This document shows positions 35,494 to 46,654 of a stretch of DNA of 64,000 bases, in pieces. The notes beneath the pieces are model-generated. The model made no database searches, was not told the DNA's origin, and saw only the letters and a list, made by a program, of their open reading frames with translations. The first letter of the stretch is position 1. Each line of letters begins with the position of its first letter. A program made the position numbers and the translations under genes. The DNA is from Mycolicibacterium hodleri (GTDB lineage: Bacteria > Actinomycetota > Actinomycetes > Mycobacteriales > Mycobacteriaceae): NCBI RefSeq assembly GCF_006439015.1, contig NZ_RCZG01000001.1, positions 806,001-870,000 on the forward strand, read 5' to 3'.

Positions 35494-36756
35494 ATGCCCA
35501 AACCATTGCTCGCTCCCGGCTCGTGGGCGGAGGCCAAGCGTTTCTCGGAGATCCTCCGCAAGGAAACCGTCGGTGGCCTCCTGCTGCTGTTCGCCGCCAC
35601 CGTTGCCCTGGCGTGGGCCAATTCACCCTGGTCTGCGGGCTACCACGAACTCTCGGAGCTCGTGGTGGGTCCCGAGTCGCTGCATCTGAATCTGTCCCTC
35701 GGGGCGTGGGCCGCCGACGGCGTGCTGGCCATCTTCTTCTTCGTCGTCGGTGTTGAACTCAAGCGCGAGTTCGTCGCAGGCGATCTGCGTGACCCCGCGC
35801 GCGCCGCATTGCCGATCGCGGCGGCGGTCGGTGGGATGCTCTTTCCGGCTGCGATCTTCATCGCCATCAACCTCGTCGCCGGGCATCCCGACTACGTCGA
35901 TGGTTGGGCCGTGCCGATCGCCACCGACATCGCCTTCGCACTCGCGGTTCTCGCAGTGCTTGGCGCCCATCTGCCCTCCGCGCTGCGTACCTTTCTCCTC
36001 ACGCTGGCGGTCGTCGACGACCTGCTGGCCATCATCGTCATCGCGGTGTTCTTCACCGATCATCTGGCCCTCGGACCGCTCGCGCTGGCGTTGATTCCCG
36101 GCGGACTGTTCGTGCTGTCGGTACAACGCGGAGTACGGCGATGGTGGGTGCTGCTGCCGCTCGCGGTGGCGACGTGGGGCCTGGTGCACGCCAGTGGGAT
36201 CCACGCCACGGTCGCCGGCGTGCTACTCGGCTTCGCGGTGCCGGTGCTCGGCCGCCATGCGTCGGCGGAGTCCTTCGAGCATTCGCTCAGGCCCGTGTCG
36301 GCTGGATTCGCCGTTCCGGTCTTCGCATTCTTTGCTGCGGGTGTGACGGTCGGCGGCTGGGGCGGGCTCGGCGATGCCCTTACCCATCCCGTCACGATCG
36401 GCGTCATCGCAGGCCTGGTGATCGGCAAGCCGCTCGGGGTGTGGGTGACGGCCTTTCTCCTGGCCAAGTTCACCCATGCCAGGCTGGACGATGACCTCGC
36501 CTGGCGTGACGTGCTCGGCGTCGCACTTCTCGCGGGCATCGGTTTCACGGTGTCACTCCTGATCGGCGAGCTCGCGTTCGGTTACGGGACGGTGACGAGT
36601 GACGACGTGAAGATCGGGGTGCTCGCCGGCTCGGTTGCCGCCGGCGGATTGGCGGCGGTGGTTCTGGTCAGCCGCAACGGCGCCTATCGGCGCATTCAGG
36701 AGCGAGAAACGCGCGACGCCGACAACGACGGGGTGCCCGACGTGTACGAGGCTTGA
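35494..36756 (+). CDS. nhaA: Na+/H+ antiporter NhaA
   Basis: pH-activated Na+/H+ antiporter of the inner membrane, 420 residues, about twelve helices. Marks: [20 protein letters not shown], the [16 protein letters not shown] segment, and the paired Asp motif [17 protein letters not shown] (Na+ site). [15 protein letters not shown] is also typical, and the end is [19 protein letters not shown]. The ATG at 35494 is preferred to GTG 35473. It is divergent from the broken antiporter stub, so NhaA may carry the sodium-export role here (inference). Confidence 0.93.
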   Translation: MPKPLLAPGSWAEAKRFSEILRKETVGGLLLLFAATVALAWANSPWSAGYHELSELVVGPESLHLNLSLGAWAADGVLAIFFFVVGVELKREFVAGDLRDPARAALPIAAAVGGMLFPAAIFIAINLVAGHPDYVDGWAVPIATDIAFALAVLAVLGAHLPSALRTFLLTLAVVDDLLAIIVIAVFFTDHLALGPLALALIPGGLFVLSVQRGVRRWWVLLPLAVATWGLVHASGIHATVAGVLLGFAVPVLGRHASAESFEHSLRPVSAGFAVPVFAFFAAGVTVGGWGGLGDALTHPVTIGVIAGLVIGKPLGVWVTAFLLAKFTHARLDDDLAWRDVLGVALLAGIGFTVSLLIGELAFGYGTVTSDDVKIGVLAGSVAAGGLAAVVLVSRNGAYRRIQERETRDADNDGVPDVYEA

Positions 36757-36792
36757 CAGGCCGTGCGACATCCCCGTGCGTAAGCTAGAGGG

Positions 36793-38709
36793 ATGCTTTC
36801 TCAGATCCGCGGTCCCGCCGATCTGCAGCACCTGTCGCAGTCGCAGATGGACGACCTCGCGGGCGAAATTCGCGATTTTCTCATCCACAAGGTTGCTGCC
36901 ACCGGCGGACATCTGGGCCCCAATCTGGGTGTCGTCGAACTGACGCTCGCCCTCCACCGGGTATTCGACTCCCCGCATGATCCCCTCATCTTCGACACCG
37001 GCCACCAGGCCTACGTCCACAAGATGCTGACGGGGCGTTGCGAGGACTTCGACAACCTGCGCAAGAAGGGCGGCCTGTCGGGCTATCCGTCGCGTAGCGA
37101 GAGCGAGCACGACTGGGTCGAATCCAGCCATGCGAGCAGCGCGCTGTCGTATGCGGACGGGCTCGCGAAGGCGTTCGAGCTATCTGGCCACCGCAACCGT
37201 CACGTGGTGGCCGTCGTCGGTGACGGCGCCCTCACCGGCGGTATGTGCTGGGAAGCGCTCAACAACATCGCGGTGTCCCACAGGCCGGTCATCATCGTCG
37301 TCAACGACAACGGACGCAGCTACGCGCCGACGATCGGCGGCTTCGCCGATCACCTCGCGGCTCTGCGGCTGCAACCCGCGTACGAACGCATGCTCGAGGA
37401 GGGCCGCAAGGCCGTTCGTGGCGTCCCGCTGATCGGTGAGATCTGCTACCAGTGCATTCACAGCGTCAAGGTCGGCATCAAGGATGCCTTGTCCCCGCAG
37501 GTGATGTTCACCGACCTCGGGTTGAAGTACGTGGGACCCATCGACGGGCACGATGAGCACGCGGTTGAGGCGGCGCTTCGCCACGCCCGCGGATTCAACG
37601 CCCCGGTGATCGTCCACGTCGTTACCCGAAAGGGAATGGGCTACGGCCCCGCCGAGTCCGACGAGGCCGAGCAGATGCATTCGACCGGAATCATCGATCC
37701 GCAGACCGGACTGGCGACCTCTGTTGCCGCGCCCGGGTGGACATCCGTCTTCTCCGACGAACTGATCAAGCGGGCCGCCAAGCGTCGCGACGTCGTCGCC
37801 ATCACCGCGGCGATGCCGGGTCCGACGGGGCTCAGCGCGTTCCGAAATCGCTTCCCTGACCGCTTCTTCGACGTCGGCATCGCCGAGCAGCACGCCATGA
37901 CGTCGGCTGCGGGTCTCGCGATGGGCGGCATGCACCCGGTGGTCGCGATCTACTCCACGTTCCTGAATCGGGCGTTCGACCAGATCATGATGGACGTCGC
38001 CCTGCACGAATTACCGGTCACGATCGTTCTCGACCGGGCCGGTGTCACCGGACCCGACGGGGCCAGCCACAACGGGGTCTGGGACATGTCGGTGCTCGGC
38101 ATCGTCCCCGGAATGCGCGTCGCCGCACCTCGCGACGCCGCCCGCCTGCGCGAGGAGCTCGGCGAGGCGCTCGACGTGAAGGACGGGCCCACTGCGATCC
38201 GATTCCCGAAGGGTGACGTCGGTGAGGACATCCCGGCCGTCGAACGTCGGGACGGTGCCGACGTACTCGCCTTGCCCGCGGACGGCTTGACCCAGGACGT
38301 GCTCTTGGTCGCGATCGGCTCGTTCGCGTCGATGGCGTTGTCAGTGGCAGAGCGTCTGCGCAATCAAGGGATCGGCGTCACCGTAGTCGACCCACGCTGG
38401 GTGCTCCCGGTGCCCGAGATACTCTGCCCGCTTGCGTCGGCGCACAAGCTGGTCGTCACGATGGAGGACCACGGCGTTCACGGTGGCGTCGGTTCGTCGG
38501 TTTCGGCGGCGTTGCGGCGCAACGAGATCGACGTGCCGTGTCGTGACGTCGGTGTGCCGCAGGAATTTCAGGCGCACGCATCTCGTAACGAGGTGCTCGC
38601 CGCAGTCGGCCTCACCGACCAGAACGTCGCGCGCCAGATCACCGGTTGGATTGCCGCGCTGGGCAGTTCGGTGGGGGATGCGCACGATGTCGGCGATCGG
38701 GTCGACTAG
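36793..38709 (+). CDS. dxs: 1-deoxy-D-xylulose-5-phosphate synthase
   Basis: TPP-dependent first enzyme of the MEP isoprenoid pathway (pyruvate plus glyceraldehyde-3-phosphate). It has 638 residues. TPP-binding signature [34 protein letters not shown] near the start; transketolase domain with [20 protein letters not shown] (catalytic Glu in EQH) and [15 protein letters not shown]. The C-terminal domain ends [10 protein letters not shown]. Orthologue of Rv2682c, standing alone before a hydrolase gene. Confidence 0.97.
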   Translation: MLSQIRGPADLQHLSQSQMDDLAGEIRDFLIHKVAATGGHLGPNLGVVELTLALHRVFDSPHDPLIFDTGHQAYVHKMLTGRCEDFDNLRKKGGLSGYPSRSESEHDWVESSHASSALSYADGLAKAFELSGHRNRHVVAVVGDGALTGGMCWEALNNIAVSHRPVIIVVNDNGRSYAPTIGGFADHLAALRLQPAYERMLEEGRKAVRGVPLIGEICYQCIHSVKVGIKDALSPQVMFTDLGLKYVGPIDGHDEHAVEAALRHARGFNAPVIVHVVTRKGMGYGPAESDEAEQMHSTGIIDPQTGLATSVAAPGWTSVFSDELIKRAAKRRDVVAITAAMPGPTGLSAFRNRFPDRFFDVGIAEQHAMTSAAGLAMGGMHPVVAIYSTFLNRAFDQIMMDVALHELPVTIVLDRAGVTGPDGASHNGVWDMSVLGIVPGMRVAAPRDAARLREELGEALDVKDGPTAIRFPKGDVGEDIPAVERRDGADVLALPADGLTQDVLLVAIGSFASMALSVAERLRNQGIGVTVVDPRWVLPVPEILCPLASAHKLVVTMEDHGVHGGVGSSVSAALRRNEIDVPCRDVGVPQEFQAHASRNEVLAAVGLTDQNVARQITGWIAALGSSVGDAHDVGDRVD

Positions 38710-38738
38710 CAGGTCCGACGCGGGGCTAGGGTCGTGCA

Positions 38739-39641
38739 ATGGATAGCGAACTCGAGCGCTGGAAGTCCGCAGGGGAGTATTTCGACTACCTGGGATTCGA
38801 CGTGTTCTACCGCGTCGAGGGCACCGGTCCGACGCTTCTGCTGATCCACGGGTATCCGTTCAACTCGTGGGACTGGTCGTCGATCTGGCCCGACCTGGTC
38901 GAGCGGTTCACCGTGATCGCCCCCGACATGTTGGGCATGGGCTTCTCCGCCAAGCCGGTGCCCTATCGGTACTCAGTGCACGACCACGCCGACATGCACG
39001 AGGCACTCCTTCGTCACCTGAACGTCGACTCCTGCCACGTCTTGGCACACGACCTAGGGGACTCGGTCGGCCAGGAGCTGCTGTCGCGGCAGGAGTTGGC
39101 CCAGCAGTCCTATGGTGCAGTGCGCTTCGAGTCGATCACGTGGCTCAACGGTGGTCTCTTCAACGAGGCCTACACACCACGGACCATGCAGAAGTTGATG
39201 TCGGGAACTCCGTTGGGCGACATCATGAGTCCACTGCAGGGCAGTCAGCTGTCACGGCGGATCCTCGAGCCGACGATCAACGAGATGTTCGGGCCGAACA
39301 CCAAGCCGTCGCGGCGGTTGATGGGCGCGTTTCACCAGATCCTGGAGTACAACGACGGCACGAAGGTGCTGCACAAGGTGGGCCGTTTTCTCGACGACCG
39401 CCATGTGCACCGCAACCGTTGGGTGCGGTCCATGAGGGAGACGTCGGTGCCGATGCGTCTGATCGACGGTCCCGTCGATCCCAATTCGGGTAGGCACATG
39501 GCGGCGCGGTATTCAGAGGTCATTCCCGACGCCGACGTGGTGATGCTCGCCGACGACATCGGACACTGGCCGCAGATCGAGGCACCCGAGGCGGTGCTGA
39601 CCCACTTCCTCGAGCACGTCGACCGGGTCGCTGGAGCGTGA
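38739..39641 (+). CDS. Alpha/beta-hydrolase, haloalkane dehalogenase/epoxide hydrolase-like
   Basis: 300-residue hydrolase. The loop LLIHGYPFNSWDWSSIWPDL (HGYP, residues about 31-34) is followed by an Asp nucleophile elbow VLAHDLGDSVGQELLSR (Asp in HDLGD), the pattern of dehalogenases, epoxide hydrolases and the MEST group. The base His is in DIGHWPQIEAPEAV. It lies 29 bp after dxs in the same direction. The substrate is unknown. Confidence 0.86.
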   Translation: MDSELERWKSAGEYFDYLGFDVFYRVEGTGPTLLLIHGYPFNSWDWSSIWPDLVERFTVIAPDMLGMGFSAKPVPYRYSVHDHADMHEALLRHLNVDSCHVLAHDLGDSVGQELLSRQELAQQSYGAVRFESITWLNGGLFNEAYTPRTMQKLMSGTPLGDIMSPLQGSQLSRRILEPTINEMFGPNTKPSRRLMGAFHQILEYNDGTKVLHKVGRFLDDRHVHRNRWVRSMRETSVPMRLIDGPVDPNSGRHMAARYSEVIPDADVVMLADDIGHWPQIEAPEAVLTHFLEHVDRVAGA

Positions 39642-39690
39642 CCTTCATCGCATTTGCCCAGGGCGGCGCCGTCACCGCACATTGGTCGAC

Positions 39691-41019
39691 CTAGACCTCG
39701 GGGGAGTCCTCGGCGGGCGGACGCGGTGTCAGGGCGGCTGCCAACACCGGCACCGTCAGCTCGCGCTGCCAGGCCCGGGCTCCGGCCTCGGCAAGGAATG
39801 CCTCGATGACCGCGGCGATGTCGGAAACCGGCTGCCAGTCCCACACCAGCCGTCGGACCAGCTCTGGTGTGAGCAGATTTTCGGTCGGTACCGAAACCCG
39901 TTGCGACAGTTCGTTGAGACCTGCACGCACCACCTCCAGGCGTTCGGCGGCCTCCGGCTTTCGGCGGCTCCATCGCACTGCCGGTGGTGGCCCGGTGAGC
40001 GGTTCGGAGGCCGACGGCACGTCTTCGGTGGTGCGGGCGCGCGCCAGGGCGTCGAGCCAGACGCCGGGACTGCGGCGCTGACGCGAACCTCCGAACACCG
40101 GCAGTTTCAAGAGCTTCTCGACGGTGTCGGGGTCCGCGGTGGCGGCGTTGATGATCGCGGCGTCGGGCAGGATGCGCCCCGGCGCGATGTCTCGGCGCTG
40201 TGCGATCTGGTCGCGGGACGTCCACAGTTCTCGGACGGCGGCGAGCGTCCGCGGATTCTTCACCTTGTGGATGCCAGAGGTCCGGCGCCAGCGATCCCGG
40301 CGCGTCGGTGCGGCGACGTAGGTACGTAAGTGTTCGAATTCCTCTGCGGCCCAACGTGTCTTGCCTTGCGCCTCGAGCTCGGCGGCGATAGCGGCACGCA
40401 GCTCGAGTAGCACCTCGACGTCCAGCGCCGCATAGTTCAGCCAGTCCTCGGGGAGTGGTCGCTTGGACCAGTCGGCCGCGCCATGGCCCTTCATCAGCTG
40501 CAGGCCGAGCAGCCGCTGCACCATCGCCGCCAAATTCACCCTGTCGAACCCGGCCAGCCGTCCCGCCAACTCGGTGTCGTACAGCTCCGGCGGCACCATT
40601 CCGAGCTCGGCCAGACACGGGAGGTCCTGATCGGCTGCGTGCAGAATCCACTCGTCGGTGTCCAGCACGTCGGCGAGCGGCGCCATCACCACCGCCGGAT
40701 CCTCACCGTGATTCACGGGGTCGATCAGCACGGAGCCTGCACCTGCGCGCCGAATCTGAATCAGATACGCACGATTGGAGTAGCGGAAACCCGACGCGCG
40801 CTCGGCGTCGATCGCGAAGGGGCCGTGCCCGGACACCAAGAACTCGGCGGCGGCCAGGATCTGATCGGATGACACCGCCAGCTGGGGCACCCCGTCTGCG
40901 GGCGTTAGCAGCGGGATGGCGTCGGGCTGGGTGCTCTCGGCTCCGGTGGGCTCGCTGGGGTCGGGCTCGCCGGTGGCCTCACCGGGGTCGACGTCCCCAG
41001 CGTTCACGCCGTCCGTCAT
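39691..41019 (-). CDS. rnd: Ribonuclease D (Rv2681-like)
   Basis: 3'-5' exoribonuclease of the DEDD class for tRNA/structured RNA trimming, 442 residues. Exonuclease motifs: GPFAIDAERASGFRYSNR (Asp and Glu), HAADQDLPCLAELG (Asp) and LNYAALDVEVLLEL (Tyr/Asp). Two HRDC domains follow (AAVRELWTSRDQIAQRRDIA). An acidic, Pro/Thr-rich N-terminal extension precedes the catalytic domain. The ATG at 41019 is 1 bp after the DUF3000 stop, so the two genes form an operon. Confidence 0.92.
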   Translation of the reverse strand: MTDGVNAGDVDPGEATGEPDPSEPTGAESTQPDAIPLLTPADGVPQLAVSSDQILAAAEFLVSGHGPFAIDAERASGFRYSNRAYLIQIRRAGAGSVLIDPVNHGEDPAVVMAPLADVLDTDEWILHAADQDLPCLAELGMVPPELYDTELAGRLAGFDRVNLAAMVQRLLGLQLMKGHGAADWSKRPLPEDWLNYAALDVEVLLELRAAIAAELEAQGKTRWAAEEFEHLRTYVAAPTRRDRWRRTSGIHKVKNPRTLAAVRELWTSRDQIAQRRDIAPGRILPDAAIINAATADPDTVEKLLKLPVFGGSRQRRSPGVWLDALARARTTEDVPSASEPLTGPPPAVRWSRRKPEAAERLEVVRAGLNELSQRVSVPTENLLTPELVRRLVWDWQPVSDIAAVIEAFLAEAGARAWQRELTVPVLAAALTPRPPAEDSPEV

Positions 41020-41020
41020 G

Positions 41021-41602
41021 TCACGCGCGCGTGCGGGCGCCCAGGTCGGTGACCCCGGCGGGTGGTAGGCCTGCGGCGTGTTCCAGCACCTCGCAGAACG
41101 CCTGCACATGCGGTCCCAGGTCCAGGTTCGTCGCCGTCCACGACGCGCGCAGCTCGAGCTGATGGGCCCGCGGCGGGCCGGAGATGTCGCCGTACCGCAC
41201 GGACGTCGTCGCCGTCACGGTGCCCCCCAACGCGGTGACGTGGTCCTCGTGCGATGCGAGCGCGTCGACGAGCCAACTCCACGCCACTTCGGGTAGCAGC
41301 GGGTCGACCGCTTCACTGGCGTCGAGGTCAGCCTGGATGTAGGCCACCAGACGCATCGTCCCGTCCCAGGCCTCCGCGCCTTCGGGGTCGTGCAGCAGGA
41401 TCAGCCGCCCGAACGCATCCCCCTCGGACCGCTCGGGAACGATCGTCGTCTCGGGATGCCGAACCTCTGCGCCGAGCGCATAACTGTACGGCGCGAGGCG
41501 TTGCGGCGGACGGATCGGGCCAAGCTCGATCTCGGGTCGGACGGTGGCGCCGTTCATGGCGTCCACCGCTGCCCGGAACTGAGCAGGCTCGACCGTGGTC
41601 AT
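41021..41602 (-). CDS. DUF3000 protein (Rv2680-like)
   Basis: Conserved actinobacterial protein of 193 residues with unknown function. DUF3000 marks: FRAAVDAMNGATVRPEIELG, PPQRLAPYSYALGAEV, FGRLILLHDPEGAEAWDGTM and EVAWSWLVDALASH. It has no membrane segment. It is directly upstream of rnd and divergent from hemE. Confidence 0.9.
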   Translation of the reverse strand: MTTVEPAQFRAAVDAMNGATVRPEIELGPIRPPQRLAPYSYALGAEVRHPETTIVPERSEGDAFGRLILLHDPEGAEAWDGTMRLVAYIQADLDASEAVDPLLPEVAWSWLVDALASHEDHVTALGGTVTATTSVRYGDISGPPRAHQLELRASWTATNLDLGPHVQAFCEVLEHAAGLPPAGVTDLGARTRA

Positions 41603-41680
41603 GAGGTTTGACGCTAGCGGATTCGGGCATCGGGTAGCGAAGGCGCGCCGTAGCGTTGCTGCATGGCAGCATGGGTGCTG

Positions 41681-42778
41681 ATGAGTACCCGTCGTGACCT
41701 GCCAGAGTCGCCGTATCTGACCGCTGCCGCAGGCAGGAAGCCGACCCGCGTCCCCGTGTGGTTCATGCGCCAAGCCGGCCGCTCGCTGCCCGAGTATCGG
41801 GCGTTGCGGGCAAAGAACACGATGATGCAGGCGTGCTTCGACGCCGAGTTGATCACCGAGATCACCTTGCAGCCGGTGCGTCGCCACGGCGTCGATGCGG
41901 CCATCCTCTTCTCCGACATCGTCGTGCCGCTGCGCGCGTCGGGGATCGACGTCGACATCGTGCCCGACGTGGGGCCGGTGATCGCTCAGCCGATTCGCAC
42001 CGCGTCGGATGTCGCGATGGTGAAACCGCTGGACCGCGAGCAGGTGGCGCCAGTCGCCGAAGCGGTGTCGCTGCTGGTGGCGGCACTGGGCGAAGTGCCT
42101 CTGATCGGCTTCGCGGGTGCACCGTTCACGTTGGCGTCCTACCTGGTGGAGGGCGGGCCCAGCCGCAACCACGAGCGGACGAAGGCGATGATGTTGGGCG
42201 AGTCCGACGTCTGGCACGCACTCATGACCGCGCTCACCGATGTCACGATCGGTTTTCTGCGCACTCAGCTCGACGCGGGCGTCGATGCGATTCAGCTGTT
42301 CGATTCGTGGGCGGGCACACTGTCGTTGGCCGACTACCGCACCTACGTGCTGCCGCACAGTGCCCGGGTATTCGAGGAGCTGGCCGGCACCGGTAGACAG
42401 GAGCGCAGCGACCCGGGCGGACATCACGACGTGCCCATGACCCACTTCGGGGTGGGCACCGCGGAGCTGCTTGGCGCGATGTCGGAAGCGGTCTCCGTGG
42501 GCGACAAACCCGTCGTCGGTGTCGACTGGCGCACTTCTCTCGCCGATGCGGCCGCCAGGGTGCGGCCGGGTGTCGCGCTGCAGGGCAATCTCGACCCGGT
42601 GGTGCTCCTCGCCGGCTGGCCGGTCGTGGAGCGTGCGGTGCGCAATGTCGTCGACGACGGGCGTCGGGCCGTCGATGCGGGAGCGACGGGCCACGTGTTC
42701 AATCTGGGTCACGGAGTGCTGCCGCCGACGGACCCGGGCATCGTCACCGAGGCCGTAGCTCTGGTGCATTCGTTGTGA
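41681..42778 (+). CDS. hemE: Uroporphyrinogen decarboxylase
   Basis: Converts uroporphyrinogen III to coproporphyrinogen III, the last common step before the coproporphyrin-dependent route of actinobacteria. It has 365 residues. [21 protein letters not shown] signature ([17 protein letters not shown]), [17 protein letters not shown] and the C-terminal [13 protein letters not shown] are standard. The loop [14 protein letters not shown] (residues about 235-248) is longer than in M. tuberculosis. The ATG at 41681 (MSTRRD) is conserved. Its TGA overlaps the hemY GTG. Confidence 0.95.
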   Translation: MSTRRDLPESPYLTAAAGRKPTRVPVWFMRQAGRSLPEYRALRAKNTMMQACFDAELITEITLQPVRRHGVDAAILFSDIVVPLRASGIDVDIVPDVGPVIAQPIRTASDVAMVKPLDREQVAPVAEAVSLLVAALGEVPLIGFAGAPFTLASYLVEGGPSRNHERTKAMMLGESDVWHALMTALTDVTIGFLRTQLDAGVDAIQLFDSWAGTLSLADYRTYVLPHSARVFEELAGTGRQERSDPGGHHDVPMTHFGVGTAELLGAMSEAVSVGDKPVVGVDWRTSLADAAARVRPGVALQGNLDPVVLLAGWPVVERAVRNVVDDGRRAVDAGATGHVFNLGHGVLPPTDPGIVTEAVALVHSL

Positions 42779-44142
42779 GCTCGACGTGCAGGCCCTCCTT
42801 TGGTGTTGTGGGAGGCGGTATTTCAGGGCTCGTGGCGGCATACCGGCTCCGGGTCGCCGTGGGGCCCGACGCCGAGATCACGCTGTTCGACCCCGCTGAC
42901 CGGCTGGGTGGGGCACTGCGCACCGAGATCATCGGCGGTGTGTCCGTGGACGTCGGGGCCGAGGCGTTCGTCGCACGGCGGCCCGAGGTGCCTGCGCTCC
43001 TGGCCGAATTGGGTCTGGCTGGTCGGCAGGTCGGCACGACGGGCGTGCGGCCGCTGATCTACAGCGAGGGGCGCCTGCACGCGATGCCGCAGGGCACACT
43101 GCAGGGCATCCCCGCGCAGGCGTCGTCGCTCACGGGCCTGGTTGACGATGCGACGGTGGCGCGCGTCGAGGCCGAGCGCGCACGACCGTTCTCGTGGCGT
43201 GCGGGCGCAGAGCCCACGGTCGCGGAGCTGATCGGTGACCGCTACGGCGCACAGGTGGTGGCCCGGTCGGTGGATCCGCTGCTGGCGGGCGTTTATGCCG
43301 GCTCGTCGGCGACCATCGGGTTGCGTTCGGCGGTCCCGACGTTGGCGGCCGCTCTGGATCGTGGCGCTCCGAGCTTGACCGACGCTGTCCGCGTAGCGCT
43401 TCCGCCGCCGATGGGTGGATCGGTGTTCGGCGCCGTCGACGGTGGATATGCGGTGCTGTTGGATGCCCTGATCGGTCGGGCGCGCTTCGACTGGGCGCAG
43501 GTCGCGGTGGAGCAGGTCGGCCGCAACGGGCACGGCTGGGACTTGGTTGACGACGAAGGTGGGCATTGGCACGCCGACGGCGTGGTGTTGGCCGTCCCGG
43601 CGCCGAGGCTGCCGCGGCTGATCGAGGATGTCGCCCCGGGTTCGGCGGCGGCGGCACGCCGAATTCAGGTGGCGTCGTCGGCGCTGGTGGTGCTTGCGCT
43701 CCCCGGCGGGACGCCACTACCCGAGCAGTCCGGGGTCTTGGCCGCGGCCGGGGAACTGCTCAACGCGAAGGCGATGACGCTGAGTTCGCGCAAGTGGGGG
43801 CGACGCGGCAACGTCGAATTGGTGCGGCTGTCATTCGGCAGGTTCGGCGACACCGTGGCCCGCAATGCGGATGACGCCGATCTGTTGGCGTGGGCGTCGG
43901 AGGACCTCGCGACGGTCTTCGGCATCGACGCCGAACCGGTGGACTGCCGTGTGCAGCGCTGGATCGACGCCATGCCTCAGTACGGTCCCGGGCATGCCGC
44001 CCTGATCGCCGAGTTGCGGTCTGGTCTGCCGCCGGCGCTGGCCGTGGCGGGCGGGTACCTCGACGGCATCGGCGTGCCCGCCTGTGTGGCCTCCGGAACG
44101 AAGGCGGCGGCGTCCCTGACGGTGGCCACGGCGAGAAGTTAG
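42775..44142 (+). CDS. hemY: Coproporphyrinogen III oxidase HemY (CgoX)
   Basis: FAD enzyme oxidising coproporphyrinogen III to coproporphyrin III in the actinobacterial haem route. It has 455 residues: FAD fold [16 protein letters not shown] at the start, then [20 protein letters not shown] and EAFVARRPE. The C-terminal FAD motif is [18 protein letters not shown]. It starts GTG 42775 in the hemE stop (GTGA). Orthologue of Rv2677c. Confidence 0.93.
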   Translation: MSSTCRPSFGVVGGGISGLVAAYRLRVAVGPDAEITLFDPADRLGGALRTEIIGGVSVDVGAEAFVARRPEVPALLAELGLAGRQVGTTGVRPLIYSEGRLHAMPQGTLQGIPAQASSLTGLVDDATVARVEAERARPFSWRAGAEPTVAELIGDRYGAQVVARSVDPLLAGVYAGSSATIGLRSAVPTLAAALDRGAPSLTDAVRVALPPPMGGSVFGAVDGGYAVLLDALIGRARFDWAQVAVEQVGRNGHGWDLVDDEGGHWHADGVVLAVPAPRLPRLIEDVAPGSAAAARRIQVASSALVVLALPGGTPLPEQSGVLAAAGELLNAKAMTLSSRKWGRRGNVELVRLSFGRFGDTVARNADDADLLAWASEDLATVFGIDAEPVDCRVQRWIDAMPQYGPGHAALIAELRSGLPPALAVAGGYLDGIGVPACVASGTKAAASLTVATARS

Positions 44143-44173
44143 GCCGCTATCCCTGGCGTGGCACGATGGGGGA

Positions 44174-44866
44174 ATGGCCAAGCTCGACTACGAGAAGCTC
44201 AATTCGACGATCAGGTACATGATGATCTCGGTATTCGCCGTCCAGCCCGAGGCGTTGGGCGAGGAACGCGCCGCGGTGATTGACGAGACGGCAACCTTCC
44301 TCAAGCAGCAGGAGGAGGGCGGCGTCGTCGTCCGCGGCCTCTACGACGTCGCGGGATTCCGTGCCGACGCCGACTTCATGATGTGGACGCACGCCGAGCG
44401 GGTCGAGGATCTGCAGGCCACCTATCGGGCGTTTCGGCGCACGACCCTCGGGCTGGCCAGCGACCCGGTGTGGAGCGTGGTGGCGTTGCATCGGCCCGCC
44501 GAGTTCAACAAGAGTCACGTTCCGGCGTTCATCGCGGGCGAGGAGCCCGGTGACTACGTGTGCGTGTATCCGTTCGTGCGCTCCCTCGACTGGTACCTGT
44601 TGCCAGACGATGAGCGCCGCAAGATGCTCGTCGAGCACGGCATGGCCGGCCGCGAATACCCGGATGTACGGGCCAATACCGTGCCCGCGTTCGCGCTCGG
44701 CGACTATGAGTGGATCCTGGCCTTCGAGGGGCCGGATCTGGGCCGCATCGTCGAGCTCATGTGGAAGCTGCGCTACACCGACGCCCGGCGGCACGTGCGG
44801 GAGGAGACCCCGTTCTTCACCGGTCCGCGCGTCGGCGTCGAGGAACTGGTCGCCCGCCTGCCCTGA
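44174..44866 (+). CDS. chdC: Coproheme decarboxylase ChdC (HemQ)
   Basis: Final step of the coproporphyrin pathway: oxidative decarboxylation of coproheme to haem b using peroxide. It has 230 residues of the chlorite-dismutase fold. Core: [20 protein letters not shown] (the Tyr is the likely radical site and the His of EHG the proximal ligand) and [20 protein letters not shown]. It lies 31 bp after hemY in the same direction, giving a hemE-hemY-chdC operon. Orthologue of Rv2676c. Confidence 0.95.
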   Translation: MAKLDYEKLNSTIRYMMISVFAVQPEALGEERAAVIDETATFLKQQEEGGVVVRGLYDVAGFRADADFMMWTHAERVEDLQATYRAFRRTTLGLASDPVWSVVALHRPAEFNKSHVPAFIAGEEPGDYVCVYPFVRSLDWYLLPDDERRKMLVEHGMAGREYPDVRANTVPAFALGDYEWILAFEGPDLGRIVELMWKLRYTDARRHVREETPFFTGPRVGVEELVARLP

Positions 44867-44940
44867 CCCGTCGCTGAGACTGCGGACAGATCGCAGAATT
44901 CACGCAGATCGCGATCTCACCGCAGGCTCGGTGGGGTTCG

Positions 44941-45351
44941 TCAGTGCTCTGCGGGCACCAGCTTCATCGAGATCGAGTTGATGCAGTAGCGCTGGTCGGT
45001 CGGCGTCGGGTAGCCCTCACCCTCGAAGACGTGACCGAGGTGGCTGTGGCAGTTGGCGCACAACACTTCGACGCGGTGCATGCCGCCGGAGTCGTCGGTC
45101 TTGAGGATGACCGCGTCTGAGTCGGCCGGGTCGAAGAAAGACGGCCAGCCGCAATGGGATTCGAACTTCTCGGTGCTGCGGAAGATTTCTGCGCCGCATG
45201 CGCGGCACTGGTAGACGCCTTCGGTCGTGGTGTCGGTGTATTCGCCGACGAACGGGCGCTCGGTACCTGCCTGACGCAGCACGGTGAATTCCTGCGGCGA
45301 CAGCTTCTGGCGCCATTCGTCGTTGGTCAGCTGAACTTTCGGGGCGGTCAT
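44941..45351 (-). CDS. msrB: Peptide methionine-R-sulfoxide reductase MsrB
   Basis: Repairs methionine-R-sulfoxide in proteins. It has 136 residues. Zinc ligands CRACG and CANCHSHLGHVF; catalytic Cys in RYCINSISMKL; substrate loop ESHCGWPSFFDPA. The ATG at 45351 overlaps the AftC stop by 4 bp (ATGA on the minus strand), so it is translated behind aftC, an unusual partner for a repair enzyme but the same in M. tuberculosis (Rv2674/Rv2673). Confidence 0.96.
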   Translation of the reverse strand: MTAPKVQLTNDEWRQKLSPQEFTVLRQAGTERPFVGEYTDTTTEGVYQCRACGAEIFRSTEKFESHCGWPSFFDPADSDAVILKTDDSGGMHRVEVLCANCHSHLGHVFEGEGYPTPTDQRYCINSISMKLVPAEH

Positions 45352-46634
45352 ACCTCAACGCTAGCGCGGACCCGGTCCGTCGTCATCCATGGCGGGTCGA
45401 TGCCCTCGTCGAGACGACCATCGGCCTTGGCGTCCAAATAGCGGAAGTACAGCACGCAGAACACGACGATCAGCATCAGGGACCAGCCGTACGTGATCTT
45501 CATGTACTCGAGGTACCGGCCGGTGGTCGGCCAGTACATCAACAGCCACTTATCCATCGTCATGAATCCGTAGATCGCCAGCCACGCCGGCCAGTTGCGC
45601 AATACCGAGTTCGGCAGCACCACCGTCATCAGGAATGGGAAGAGCATCATCGAGTAGTAGCCCTGTCCCAGCGCCGTCACCAGGAATGTCGCGATCAGTA
45701 GCACACCAGATGACGTCAACATCCAGAACAGCGGGTCGCGCACTCGGTAGTGGCGGTACAGCAACCAAAGGCTTCCGACTGCCAGCAGCCCAAAGCCCAA
45801 GCGCAGCAACAAGATCAGCCACGGCGGGAGGCCGTAGTAGATGCCATTGCCCTGGATCGAGCTGTTGAAGTAGTCGCGCACCTGAAGGATGTAGGGCACG
45901 GTGTTCCGCACGAAGTCCATCGGCTTGTTGACGAGGGGCCAGGCGGCCGCATTGAACAGCAGAGGTACCCCGACGGCTGGGACGAAGGCCCGCCATTGCC
46001 GATTCAGCAATGGCAGCAACAACAGTGGGGCCAGCGAGGGTTTCACCACCAGCGTCAGCCCGATGGCAACGCCCGCCAGCCACTGGTGATTGACCTTGTC
46101 GTCCAGAAGCCAGCGGAAGAACAGCACCTCGAAAAGCAGAATGCAGCCGTTGATGTTGGTGAAAACCAGGGTGTTGGTAACGCTTTCCGTACAGAACATC
46201 GCCAGAAGCAGAGCAGGGGCCGCCACGGAGGACAACGTGTACTTGAACAGGCGCAGCAGTAGGTACGCCGCGACGAGCACGGCGACCGTGTTGATCGTGA
46301 TGAACCAGTACCGCGCCGCGGTCACCGGCAGGTAGCCGAAGGGTGCGAGCAGCAGCGTGCCGCCCGGCGGGTAGAGGTAGTGCGGGTCGACCTGGTCGAA
46401 GTGTTCGTTGTAGATTTCGAGCCCGCGCCGAAAGTTCGACACCGCTCGGTACACGGGCCCGAAGTCGTCGGTGATGTAGCCGTTGGTGCCAAGGACATAG
46501 CTTCTGTGGATGACCGAGAGCACGGCGATCGGCCACAACACCGACCGCAGCACGGTTGCGACGCTCGGAGGTGAGGTGCGGGGCCGGAAGGCCCTCAAAA
46601 GGGTGTCAGGTACCGCCACCAGCGCACCGTACAC
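45348..46634 (-). CDS. aftC: Arabinofuranosyltransferase AftC
   Basis: GT87-type membrane transferase that adds alpha(1-3) branches to arabinan of arabinogalactan and lipoarabinomannan. It has 428 residues and about ten membrane helices. The first extracytoplasmic loop carries NGYITDDFGPVYRAVSNFRR (the DD/DF acidic pair of GT-C enzymes). FTNINGCILLFEVLFFRWLL and VLPNSVLRNWPAWLAIYGF are conserved. The GTG at 46634 gives VYGALV as in Rv2673. It heads the aftC-msrB pair. Confidence 0.95.
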   Translation of the reverse strand: MYGALVAVPDTLLRAFRPRTSPPSVATVLRSVLWPIAVLSVIHRSYVLGTNGYITDDFGPVYRAVSNFRRGLEIYNEHFDQVDPHYLYPPGGTLLLAPFGYLPVTAARYWFITINTVAVLVAAYLLLRLFKYTLSSVAAPALLLAMFCTESVTNTLVFTNINGCILLFEVLFFRWLLDDKVNHQWLAGVAIGLTLVVKPSLAPLLLLPLLNRQWRAFVPAVGVPLLFNAAAWPLVNKPMDFVRNTVPYILQVRDYFNSSIQGNGIYYGLPPWLILLLRLGFGLLAVGSLWLLYRHYRVRDPLFWMLTSSGVLLIATFLVTALGQGYYSMMLFPFLMTVVLPNSVLRNWPAWLAIYGFMTMDKWLLMYWPTTGRYLEYMKITYGWSLMLIVVFCVLYFRYLDAKADGRLDEGIDPPWMTTDRVRASVEV

Positions 46635-46654
46635 CGGACGCCATGGGCGACAAG

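Noticed and set aside
39332..40651. Long minus-strand open frame across rnd and the hydrolase gene
   Set aside because: Arg/Gly-rich translation of the wrong frame of rnd; RNase D motifs are in the other frame.
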